9,833 bases of DNA from Candidatus Parcubacteria bacterium (GCA_014378965.1 JACMMR010000044.1:1-9833), one strand, 5' to 3'. Shown: positions 1-5,988, counted from the first letter of the stretch. The notes: a model not told the origin generated them from the sequence alone. Translations and numbers: made by a program.

Positions 1-189
1 GGCTACTACGGTCGTCCTCCAATGCAATATGGGGGTGGCTATCAAGGTCAAACTCAATATGGCGGTGGAAGCTCACCCATTTACTACGGTGGTAGTGGAC
101 CAAACGGTGCTGGGCAAACGATCTATCATGGATCGCAAGCTCATCACGTATATGGGGACGGGCCCCAGTTTTATGCAAACCCCAACTAA
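1..189 (+). CDS. C-terminal fragment of a Gly/Tyr/Gln-rich protein (5' end outside window)
   Basis: Frame 1 is open from the first base to a TAA at 187-189 and encodes 62 residues, so this is the end of a gene that starts before the window. The peptide is low-complexity and rich in Gly, Tyr, Gln, Pro and His. It contains a repeated QYGGG unit, encoded at 25-38 and 55-68, and ends in FYANPN. Such tails are typical of disordered, sticky C-termini on secreted or membrane-associated proteins, but no domain is visible and I do not recognise the protein. It is visibly more GC-rich than the rest of the window, as expected from Gly codons, so this is not by itself a sign of transfer. A strong terminator begins 7 bp after the stop, which supports this as the true 3' end of a plus-strand unit. 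An ATG-started ORF in another frame (29-250) runs through the terminator and is a shadow. Confidence 0.75.
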   Translation, partial: GYYGRPPMQYGGGYQGQTQYGGGSSPIYYGGSGPNGAGQTIYHGSQAHHVYGDGPQFYANPN

Positions 190-195
190 GTCAAT

Positions 196-231
196 AGACC
201 GATCCCACACACAGGGATCGGTCTTTTTTTT
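196..231 (+). terminator. Rho-independent terminator of the Gly/Tyr-rich gene
   Basis: A perfect 11-bp stem (AGACCGATCCC at 196-206, GGGATCGGTCT at 214-224) closes a 7-nt loop and runs into eight T residues (224-231). It starts 7 bp after the TAA of the upstream gene. This is a textbook intrinsic terminator on the plus strand. Confidence 0.93.
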
Positions 232-253
232 GTATGATTTTAACCTCTAAAGA

Positions 254-303
254 TGAGTAAAATAAAATCCATCCTTTCCTTGGATGGTATTTTATTTTAC
301 TCA
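254..303. terminator. Bidirectional hairpin terminator, mainly for the ftsEX operon
   Basis: A 21-nt arm (254-274) pairs with 282-303 with a single bulged T (288) around a 7-nt loop. The GC core is TCCATCC/GGATGG, flanked on both sides by A/T runs, so on either strand the core hairpin is followed by a T-rich tract. It lies 7 bp beyond the ftsX stop codon, so on the minus strand it should end the sigma-to-ftsX transcript. On the plus strand it acts as a back-up to the terminator at 196-231. Confidence 0.85.
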
Positions 304-310
304 GCTTTAT

Positions 311-1237
311 TTAAACCTTCAAATATTTTTTAATCGCTAAGAATGACGATATCGCACCGAGCATTGTTCCGCCTACAACCAAGGCTGCGGTGATCATCAA
401 CATATTTGCTCTATAGTAGTCGAACAAATTCATCCCCGTTCCCAACTTCTCTGTCCAATTACCAGCATAGTGAGTAATTGGCAATAATATAATTGTTGTA
501 ACAATAGCTGATACTAAACCATATAAGATACCTACAGTAACGAAAGGTGCACGAATATAAGTCTCACTCGCACCTACCAAACGCATCACAGAAACCTCTT
601 CCCTAAAGATATATATAGCTAATCTAATTGTATTAAACGTAATAAGTATAGATACAATAGCAAAGAATATTGCGATTAATATACCTAATTTATTTGATGC
701 ATTTATAATTCTATTGAGTGAACCTATTGCTTGTTGATTTTTTTCAGTATAATTTATTTTGTCGATAATGTTATTATTCCCAAGCGCAGTTTCTTTATCT
801 TTTAAAAATGTAACAATTGAATCATACTTGTTTGGATCTTTAGCCTTTACATTAATACTTGCAGGTAGAGGATTATCTCCTATCTCAGTCAAAGCTTGAA
901 TCGTAGCTTCTTCATCTTTATGTCTTTCTTTAAAATTTTGATATGCTTGATCGCGAGAAGTATATTTTACATCTAATATGTCAGGGTTTTTCTTAACCTC
1001 GTTTGCAAAAGACAAAATAGAGTCTTCTGTTGCACCTTTTACAAAATAGATATCTATATCGACTTTATTCTTTATAGTCTCCAGTGTTGATGAGAGTACC
1101 ACTCCAGAAAATAAAACCATGGTTATAACTGTCAGTGTCACAGTCAATATTAAAACTGAAGCGAGCGAAACTGAACCATTACGCCAAAAACTAATTGCTC
1201 CTGATTTTACTGTTCTTTTTATTTTTGTGAATATCAT
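311..1237 (-). CDS. ftsX: Cell-division ABC transporter permease-like protein FtsX
   Basis: 308 aa, normal FtsX length. FtsX is the membrane half of FtsEX. It does not transport a substrate; it transmits FtsE ATP hydrolysis to a periplasmic or surface peptidoglycan hydrolase at the septum. The architecture fits: a cytoplasmic N-terminus, TM1 about 23-49, a large extracytoplasmic domain about 50-180 with the conserved stretch NPLPASINV (122-130), then TM2 about 184-206, TM3 about 231-254 and TM4 about 278-300. After TM2 comes the family's cytoplasmic coupling motif REEVSVMRLVGAS (212-224). It begins 38 bp after ftsE and is the last gene of the minus-strand cluster. No Shine-Dalgarno sequence precedes the ATG. 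No hydrolase partner such as a PcsB/EnvC/M23 protein lies next to it, so the partner must be encoded elsewhere. Confidence 0.95.
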   Translation of the reverse strand: MIFTKIKRTVKSGAISFWRNGSVSLASVLILTVTLTVITMVLFSGVVLSSTLETIKNKVDIDIYFVKGATEDSILSFANEVKKNPDILDVKYTSRDQAYQNFKERHKDEEATIQALTEIGDNPLPASINVKAKDPNKYDSIVTFLKDKETALGNNNIIDKINYTEKNQQAIGSLNRIINASNKLGILIAIFFAIVSILITFNTIRLAIYIFREEVSVMRLVGASETYIRAPFVTVGILYGLVSAIVTTIILLPITHYAGNWTEKLGTGMNLFDYYRANMLMITAALVVGGTMLGAISSFLAIKKYLKV

Positions 1238-1275
1238 TATGTTTGTATGTTTATTGCTTAATGTATTATGTGCTT

Positions 1276-1956
1276 TTATAAAATATATTTACCCTCGTGA
1301 CTATCAAGTGCAACTTGACCATCTTTTATAGTAATAACACGACGTCCTAGGTTATCAATAACACCTACATTATGAGTAGTAAGTAATATTGTTGTACCCA
1401 AATCATTTACTTTTTTTAGGAGTTGAATAATTTCATATGTGTTTACAGGGTCAAGGTTTCCCGTTGGCTCATCTGCTATGATCATATCAGGTTGATTTAC
1501 TATTGCTCGTGCTATCGCTACTCTTTGTTTTTCTCCACCAGAAAGCTCATCTGGAAAACTGTGCATTTTATGTTTTAATCCGACCAAGTCTAGTGCGTGC
1601 GGTACGTCATTTAAGATTGCCTCATCATCCATTCCTGCTGCCTCCATAGCAAACGCAACATTTTCATATGCAGTTTTATCAGGTAATAATCTAAAATCTT
1701 GAAAGACAGTTCCAACTCTTCTTCGATATTTGTTAATATTACTTCTCTTGAGCTTGTGTATATCTACATCTTCAAAAGTTACAGTACCACTTGTAGGGCC
1801 TTCTTCAGCCAATATTAATTTTAAAAGAGTTGTCTTACCAGCACCTGAATGGCCTATAATAGAAACAAATTCTTTCGCTTTAATATGAATATTTATATCT
1901 TTGAGAGCAGTGTCTCCAGTGTGATATAATTTTGTTACGTCTGTGAACTTAAGCAT
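1276..1956 (-). CDS. ftsE: Cell-division ATP-binding protein FtsE
   Basis: 226 aa, full length for FtsE, the cytoplasmic ATPase partner of FtsX. All ABC ATPase motifs are intact: Walker A GHSGAGKT (35-42), the Q-loop in VFQDFRLLPDKTAYENVAFA (84-103, the FQDFRLLP form characteristic of FtsE), signature LSGGEKQR (138-145), Walker B IIADEPTGNLDP (159-170) and the H-loop histidine in TTHN (193-196). The ATG at 1956 is chosen because MLKFTDVTKLY is the standard ABC N-terminus. A perfect TATAAT (minus strand, 1968-1963) ends six nucleotides before the ATG, which would place a transcription start at or next to the start codon. ftsE may therefore be expressed from its own leaderless promoter as well as by read-through from the sigma-factor genes 52 bp upstream. 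Confidence 0.96.
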   Translation of the reverse strand: MLKFTDVTKLYHTGDTALKDINIHIKAKEFVSIIGHSGAGKTTLLKLILAEEGPTSGTVTFEDVDIHKLKRSNINKYRRRVGTVFQDFRLLPDKTAYENVAFAMEAAGMDDEAILNDVPHALDLVGLKHKMHSFPDELSGGEKQRVAIARAIVNQPDMIIADEPTGNLDPVNTYEIIQLLKKVNDLGTTILLTTHNVGVIDNLGRRVITIKDGQVALDSHEGKYIL

Positions 1957-1968
1957 GTATATATTATA
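1957..1968 (-). promoter_or_regulatory. Candidate leaderless promoter -10 box of ftsE
   Basis: Consensus TATAAT lies on the minus strand at 1968-1963, preceded by TG and separated from the ftsE ATG by six bases (ATATAC). No convincing -35 hexamer was found 16-18 bp upstream. The spacing implies a transcript beginning about at the A of ATG. AT-richness makes chance hits possible, so this is moderate evidence. Confidence 0.45.
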
Positions 1969-2008
1969 CAGTACTATTAAAAATTTATCTCGCTATTGGT
2001 ATTGCGTT

Positions 2009-2272
2009 CTATTTTCTCATATTGTTTAAATCCAAACCAGATTCACTAATAAGTTTACCTAGATGATCTCTGTTGGTTTTCATCACATGCATAGTAGCCT
2101 CCATTTGACCTTTTCCTTTTTTAACTTCAGATTGTATTTCATCACCGATACGCTTAAAAAATTCAGGGTCTCTGTTTATAAGCGCCATGATTTTTTCTTG
2201 CTCCGCCGGAGGAACATCCTTAAGTTGTTTTTTTAATAATTGTTTTGTAAGAAATTCTTTAAAAAATGCCAT
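2009..2272 (-). CDS. Conserved-looking small helical protein, 87 aa, function unknown
   Basis: The protein is short, soluble-looking and predicted almost wholly alpha-helical, rich in Lys, Glu and Met, with no signal peptide, membrane segment or cysteine. The layout is a basic N-terminus (KEFLTKQLLKKQLKDVPPAEQ, 5-24, quoted only in part as KKQLKDVPPAEQ), a middle segment with EKIMALINRDPEFFKRIGDE, and a C-terminal helix with MEATMHVMKTNRDHLGKL. This resembles small proteins I associate with Parcubacteria genomes, but I cannot name a family. Its ATG lies only 4 bp after the stop of the anti-sigma-like gene, with the purine run AGAGGT directly abutting the start, so it is very likely translated from the same mRNA. 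Position between a sigma/anti-sigma pair and ftsE suggests, but does not prove, an envelope or division-related role. Confidence 0.8.
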   Translation of the reverse strand: MAFFKEFLTKQLLKKQLKDVPPAEQEKIMALINRDPEFFKRIGDEIQSEVKKGKGQMEATMHVMKTNRDHLGKLISESGLDLNNMRK

Positions 2273-2276
2273 ACCT

Positions 2277-3176
2277 CTATGGTAGCAAAATAATCTTCAA
2301 TTCTGCAACTATACGGTCATGCAATTGTAGTGATATAATTGCGTTTTCAAAATCACCTTTATTAACATAGGATTCTGCAACGTTTATTGCTTTCATCGCA
2401 TCAGTTAACATATCTGTCGTTGATGCATTTGATTTATATGTGACAAACTCTTTTTTATCTTTATCAATTCGTGCTTTTATATCTGACTCTGTTGATGATG
2501 ATATATTGTTTGATTCCTTCTTTTCAATAGTAACACGTAAATCAATGGCACTAAAAACCTCTTGTTCAACACTAGTAGATACTTTGTATAATTCATCAGC
2601 CTTTAATGCAGACTCCAAGTCTAGAGCTATATTTTTGGCTTCTGATATCTTATTTTCACTTACCAATGCTGACACTTGATTACGGATCTCTTTAGATCTG
2701 ATTGAAACTTGCTCTGCTAAGATTTTATTTTTAGCTGCATTTGTAGAGTTAGCTGAAGCTAAGTTAAGTTTTATCTCTTGAATATCTTCTTGATTTTTAG
2801 ATAAATTAGATTTTATTGAATTGTTTCTTTTTAGATTATTCAATGTTGATTTAACTTCATTAATATCTGCAATGGCAATTTTAGATCTATGGGTTAAAAC
2901 ACCTCCCGCTTGTGTACTGATTACTGCTAAAAGGATTACAGGTATAGAGTATCTTAAGTATTGTGTGAAGTGTGTTTTATAAGTGTGAAATGGAGATTTC
3001 GCATCGCGTGCGTGTACATGACTGACTGTACTAGATATTATTTTCATATCTGCCACTCGAGCAAAAACAGATGCTAACATATTGTCTTTTTCTGACAATG
3101 ACAAACTCACTGATTCATTTGATTTAAATGAACTTAAAATATTTTCTATTTCTTTGTGATTAATAATGTTTTTCAT
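2277..3176 (-). CDS. Single-pass membrane protein, probable anti-sigma factor
   Basis: 299 aa. The N-terminal ~75 residues are polar and predicted cytoplasmic, followed by one membrane segment (about YSIPVILLAVISTQAGGV, 76-93). A ~205-residue extracytoplasmic region follows that is helical and rich in Lys, Glu, Ser and Asn. It ends in an amphipathic pair of helices (AMKAINVAESYVNKGDFENAII, about 260-281; key residues A, E, GDFE). The size, topology and a 17-bp overlap with the sigma-factor gene are the standard arrangement of an ECF anti-sigma factor: the N-terminal cytoplasmic part holds the sigma factor and the outer part senses the envelope. The layout recalls DUF5667-type proteins that follow sigma genes in these lineages, but I see no diagnostic zinc-binding anti-sigma (HxxxCxxC) motif, so the function is inferred from context. 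Confidence 0.72.
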   Translation of the reverse strand: MKNIINHKEIENILSSFKSNESVSLSLSEKDNMLASVFARVADMKIISSTVSHVHARDAKSPFHTYKTHFTQYLRYSIPVILLAVISTQAGGVLTHRSKIAIADINEVKSTLNNLKRNNSIKSNLSKNQEDIQEIKLNLASANSTNAAKNKILAEQVSIRSKEIRNQVSALVSENKISEAKNIALDLESALKADELYKVSTSVEQEVFSAIDLRVTIEKKESNNISSSTESDIKARIDKDKKEFVTYKSNASTTDMLTDAMKAINVAESYVNKGDFENAIISLQLHDRIVAELKIILLP

Positions 3177-3732
3177 GCCGTTGTTTTAATTTTTCTAATA
3201 TACGATGAATTTTTACAGATAGAGTATTTTCTTTTTGACCAGTTATTTCTGATATCTCATTCAAACTCATATTGTCCACATATCTCATATAAACCAATTC
3301 TTGAGAATCAAGATCTAAATCTTTAAGGGATTTAACCAACTTCTTGTAATCAATATCTACACTTGTGTTGTGTGATACATCTTCGTCCGATGAGTATTCA
3401 TACCCACTTTCGAGCAAGTCATCCAGTGATTGAGTTTGTTTTTTTCGATAGTGATCGATAATTGTGTTTCGTGTTGTTTTAAAGAGAAAGGCTTTGTGAT
3501 TAAAAATTATTTCATTCTTATTTTCCAAACTGTCAGTAAGGTACTTGAAGTACTTAAAAAATACGTCTTGTACGATATCTATCGCCTTTTCTTTATCACT
3601 TACTCTAAACAAACTAAATCGATATAATTGATCTATGTGTTCATTGTATATATTTTCAAAGTAGCTGTTGAACTCTGTTTTTGAAAGAGATTTTATCGCT
3701 GTATTTGTGTTGGACATAATGTCTTCTTTCAT
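3160..3732 (-). CDS. RNA polymerase sigma factor, ECF-type (sigma-70 family)
   Basis: 190 aa, the normal size for an ECF sigma factor with only regions 2 and 4. Region 2 spans about 24-100, with the core-binding stretch DIVQDVFFKYF (52-62) and the promoter-melting/-10 recognition helix RNTIIDHYRKKQ (88-99). An acidic linker (about 103-128) leads to region 4 (130-186), whose helix-turn-helix NMSLNEISEITGQKENTLSV (154-173) should read the -35 element. The first ATG (3732) is given, but a second ATG five codons in (MSNTNTAIK) is preceded by a purine-rich AAAGAAG and could be the real start. The 3' end overlaps the probable anti-sigma gene by 17 bp, implying translational coupling. It heads a cluster ending in ftsE-ftsX. 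Confidence 0.92.
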   Translation of the reverse strand: MKEDIMSNTNTAIKSLSKTEFNSYFENIYNEHIDQLYRFSLFRVSDKEKAIDIVQDVFFKYFKYLTDSLENKNEIIFNHKAFLFKTTRNTIIDHYRKKQTQSLDDLLESGYEYSSDEDVSHNTSVDIDYKKLVKSLKDLDLDSQELVYMRYVDNMSLNEISEITGQKENTLSVKIHRILEKLKQRHEKHY

Positions 3733-3757
3733 AATATTAAACGTATGAGATGAGGTT

Positions 3758-3766
3758 ATATTACAA
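3758..3766 (-). promoter_or_regulatory. Candidate -10 region for the sigma-factor operon
   Basis: The minus strand reads TTGTAATAT at 3766-3758, about 25 bp before the sigma ATG. The same nine bases form the -10 region of the surface-protein promoter (5931-5923). No good -35 box is seen at 16-18 bp, so the call rests on the shared motif and its position. Confidence 0.35.
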
Positions 3767-3779
3767 GAAAATGTGATAT

Positions 3780-3869
3780 TTAATTAGATAAATACGTTAT
3801 CACTGAAAGAGTAATTATTAATATGGTAACGAAGCCGGTAATAAGTTTTATTGATGTATTGTCTATCAT
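3780..3869 (-). CDS. Possible 29-aa single-TM microprotein upstream of the sigma gene
   Basis: A short minus-strand ORF starts at ATG 3869 and stops at TAA 3782-3780. It encodes a short polar head (MIDNTS), a continuous hydrophobic segment LITGFVTILIITLSVITYL (about 9-27) and a tail ending SN, i.e. one membrane helix. An in-frame ATG at 3884 would add five residues. It fills most of the gap between the surface-protein terminator and the sigma gene, in the same orientation as the latter and 47 bp from it. An extended -10-like TGTTACAAT lies on the minus strand just upstream (about 3892-3884). The length is close to what chance allows in AT-rich DNA, so it may be only untranslated leader. Confidence 0.35.
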   Translation of the reverse strand: MIDNTSIKLITGFVTILIITLSVITYLSN

Positions 3870-3892
3870 AATCTGTAAAACCATTGTAACAC

Positions 3893-3918
3893 AAAAACCA
3901 CCCGTGAGGGTGGTTTTT
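3893..3918 (-). terminator. Rho-independent terminator of the surface-protein gene
   Basis: A perfect 11-bp stem AAAAACCACCC / GGGTGGTTTTT surrounds a 4-nt loop (3904-3907). On the minus strand the GC core is followed by TTTTT, 64 bp beyond the surface-protein stop at 3982. It separates that unit from the downstream sigma-factor cluster, which must therefore have its own promoter. It is symmetric enough to work in both directions, but no plus-strand gene feeds into it. Confidence 0.88.
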
Positions 3919-3981
3919 GGTTGGTTTAAGTTAACCTAAGCTAGCCGAATGAACTGCTATTCTTAAAGTAATCCGTTAAGA

Positions 3982-5721
3982 TTATTTTGAGAATGAAGCG
4001 TATCCATCAGAGTCTAACAATTCGAATCCTCCTGTTAGATTCAACGCAGTGTTAGTGTTAGCTGGTGTGTAACTTATACTTTGTACGAATGTCTTTACAT
4101 TTGTTGTTCCTACAGGAAATGTTGTAGAAGCAAATGTGGCTGTAAATTCTAGAGGTTTTGTAGAACCATCTGCGAAGTTTACTAGTCCTGACTCAGATGT
4201 ACCTGTTACAGTTGCTGTTGCAACAATTGCTCCAGTAGAGATATTTCTAAGACCAATAACTGCTGTTGTTGATCCTACTTTAATATCACCACCTGAAGCC
4301 ATAACATTTAGTTTAACGTTTGCAGTAACTGCAGTGTTAACATTATTGTTTAGTACTGTTGTAGCTGTAGAAGATACTTTAGTAAATACTGGAACTATTG
4401 AAGCGAAGAAGTGATACGGTCCTGTAACTGTAGTTCCGTTTGAAGCTGTTGATCCGTCTGCTTTCTCAAATACTACATTTGTTACTGAAGTTTGTATCAT
4501 TGTTCCTGTAGCTGTTGTAGCTGGCATATCAACTTTGATAGTAAATGTTGAAGTTGTGTCTTGTGCAACTTGTATATTTGAGTTCTCAATGTCGAATGTT
4601 ACGATACCTGAAACTGGAACTGTTCTTGCATCCAATAGTGTTGAACCTTGGTACAAGTACATGTTAGTAGGTTTTGATGCTGTAGTTGAAGTTGCAACTG
4701 CTGTTACTGCTGTTACTTTAGCTGGGCCAGATTCTGACTTGATAGCGAAAGTTGAAGTAAGAGCTTTTTCTGCACCGTTTGAAAGTACATTAACTTTGTA
4801 GTTTGTTGAGTAGATAGTTGTAGCATCTGACTTAACTGTAACTGTTGAGTTACCAGGTTTCTTGAATGTAAAGTTTCTTACACCAACTGAAGCCGCGTTA
4901 TAAGTACTGATTCCACGTCCGTCTACGACTCTTGCGCCGTTAGCTTTAACTTCGATAGATATATCTCTTGAAACGTCAATACTATTAGTATTAAAGTATA
5001 CTGTAAAAGTTTTTATAGTATCTTTAGCAATTCTAGTTGAAAGTCCTGAGATTTGTACATAGTAGTTTGTTGTTCCAGTCTCTTTTGCAAAAGTTGAAGA
5101 TGTAACAGGGATTGTTGCCAATACTGTTGAACCATCTTTAATTGTAATTGAGTTGATCAAAGTAGCTGGATTTTCAGTTGATAGTGAATTAGTATTTGTA
5201 GCTGTAACGTTGATAGTCAATCTTTCGAATGATATATCAGCATTTTTAGCTTTAACTTCTAGACCGTAAACTGCAACATCCATATTTTTTTGTACGTTTG
5301 TATCGTTAACCGGTGATGGTGAAAGCCTGTATTCAGCAAATCCTTCTTGTCCGTTTAATACAACAGGAGTTGTTCCTGGAATTGGATTAGGAGTTGGAGT
5401 TGTTCCTGGAGTGTTAGTATTAACAGTATTGTTGGCGTTTACTGAAGCTCTTGTTAGAGGTCCGAAGAATCCAGAAACTGGTGATATACCTTTAGCTCTT
5501 TGATAAGCTTTAACTGCAGCTTTAGTTATACCTCCGAAGTATCCTGTTGATACTCCGTGTGTGTAGTAACCTGTAGCAGTAAGGAAATCTTGAAGTGCAG
5601 TAACATCTGCTCCTCTTGATCCTATCATTAGGTTTCTGTTAAATTGATAGCCTTCTGCTGAAGCACTTACAGTAACTGCAAGAGCAAGAGCAAGAATAGC
5701 TGTTCTTATTGATGTTTTCAT
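3982..5721 (-). CDS. Secreted S-layer-like surface protein with peptidoglycan-binding domain
   Basis: 579 aa. Residues 1-22 are a Sec signal peptide (MKTS-basic start, hydrophobic core AILALALAVTV, likely cleavage after ASA). Residues about 28-95 form a PG_binding_1-type domain: GSRGADVTALQDFL (34-47), TGYFGGITKAAVKAYQRAKG (59-78) and GFFGPLTRASV (84-94). A Thr/Pro/Gly/Asn linker (about 97-122, TPGTTPTPNPIPGTTP) follows. The remaining ~455 residues are predicted beta-sandwich modules rich in Thr, Val, Ser and Ala, with recurring strands such as VTVKSDATTI and TSTFTIKVDMP. The whole protein contains no Cys and no Trp, and the stop follows SFSK. This combination is typical of cell-wall-bound surface or S-layer proteins that coat Patescibacteria cells. 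The gene is monocistronic, with a good promoter, a long leader and a strong terminator, suggesting high expression. The exact family is not recognised. Confidence 0.85.
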   Translation of the reverse strand: MKTSIRTAILALALAVTVSASAEGYQFNRNLMIGSRGADVTALQDFLTATGYYTHGVSTGYFGGITKAAVKAYQRAKGISPVSGFFGPLTRASVNANNTVNTNTPGTTPTPNPIPGTTPVVLNGQEGFAEYRLSPSPVNDTNVQKNMDVAVYGLEVKAKNADISFERLTINVTATNTNSLSTENPATLINSITIKDGSTVLATIPVTSSTFAKETGTTNYYVQISGLSTRIAKDTIKTFTVYFNTNSIDVSRDISIEVKANGARVVDGRGISTYNAASVGVRNFTFKKPGNSTVTVKSDATTIYSTNYKVNVLSNGAEKALTSTFAIKSESGPAKVTAVTAVATSTTASKPTNMYLYQGSTLLDARTVPVSGIVTFDIENSNIQVAQDTTSTFTIKVDMPATTATGTMIQTSVTNVVFEKADGSTASNGTTVTGPYHFFASIVPVFTKVSSTATTVLNNNVNTAVTANVKLNVMASGGDIKVGSTTAVIGLRNISTGAIVATATVTGTSESGLVNFADGSTKPLEFTATFASTTFPVGTTNVKTFVQSISYTPANTNTALNLTGGFELLDSDGYASFSK

Positions 5722-5917
5722 AATAATTTGATTTAAAAGAAATATGCTTTAAGTGTCTGTTATTAATAATATTTGATAATTGTCAGACGCATATTCCTCG
5801 GGCTAAATCTTTGTGAACCCGTCTTGAGTATTGTAAGCCAGATGCTATAAAGCAGTGGATCAATAACCAAAACGGACTACCAAGACTTAACCTGTACTTA
5901 TACAAACGTATGTACCC
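5722..5917 (-). other. Long 5' leader (about 195 nt) of the surface-protein gene
   Basis: Between the predicted transcription start near 5916 and the ATG at 5721 there is no substantial gene. Several short hairpins can be drawn on the minus-strand RNA: CCA/TGCT pairing with AGCA/TGG at 5838-5858; GGGTT with AGCCC (one wobble) at 5800-5820; and GTCTG with CAGAC enclosing TTATCA/TAATAA at 5755-5788. The final ~30 nt before the ATG are AT-rich and unstructured and lack a Shine-Dalgarno. I did not recognise a known riboswitch or tRNA/tmRNA. A stabilising leader or translation control is plausible. Confidence 0.4.
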
Positions 5918-5922
5918 TGTAA

Positions 5923-5951
5923 ATATTACAATTTTAAGCCAAATGGGTCAA
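5923..5951 (-). promoter_or_regulatory. Promoter of the surface-protein gene
   Basis: On the minus strand TTGACC (5951-5946, five of six matches to TTGACA) is separated by exactly 17 bp from TAATAT (5928-5923), which is preceded by TTG. Predicted start is near 5916. It is the best -35/-10 pair in the window and lies 6 bp from the 28-bp palindrome. Confidence 0.6.
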
Positions 5952-5956
5952 AAGCT

Positions 5957-5984
5957 TTATATGTCCTTTATAAAGGACATATAA
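5957..5984. promoter_or_regulatory. Perfect 28-bp palindrome, candidate operator or weak terminator
   Basis: Each half is TTATATGTCCTTTA, and the second half is its exact reverse complement. It starts 4 bp after the stop codon of the winged-helix regulator gene and ends 6 bp upstream of the -35 box of the surface-protein promoter, centred about 54 bp upstream of the predicted start. As a terminator of the regulator gene it is poor: on the minus strand it is followed by AGCTTTTG rather than a T run, and its loop is minimal. As a binding site for a dimeric regulator its position is very suitable. I favour an operator, but cannot exclude termination. Confidence 0.55.
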
Positions 5985-5988
5985 GACA

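Noticed and set aside
29..250. ATG-started ORF overlapping the Gly/Tyr-rich gene
   Set aside because: It runs through the strong terminator at 196-231 and is out of frame with the coherent repeat-containing frame 1.
1304..1318. TCAAGT-GCA-ACTTGA inverted repeat resembling the CAAGT boxes
   Set aside because: It lies inside the 3' end of ftsE coding sequence, away from any promoter; likely chance.
1119..1331. Plus-strand ORF spanning the ftsX start and ftsE end
   Set aside because: It is antisense to two certain genes and lacks any recognisable features.
3713..3723. GACAT-A-ATGTC 11-bp palindrome at the sigma start codons
   Set aside because: It is short, overlaps coding sequence and the alternative ATG, and has no second copy in a comparable position.
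4136..4801. Two plus-strand ORFs (4136-4414 and 4535-4801) antisense to the surface-protein gene
   Set aside because: They are mirror frames of repetitive Thr/Val codons in a well-supported gene, with no promoter or independent coding character.
5763..5792. Nine-codon ORF (MRLTIIKYY) in the surface-protein leader, behind AGGA
   Set aside because: Very short, with too little spacing between AGGA and ATG; no attenuation structure clearly linked to it.
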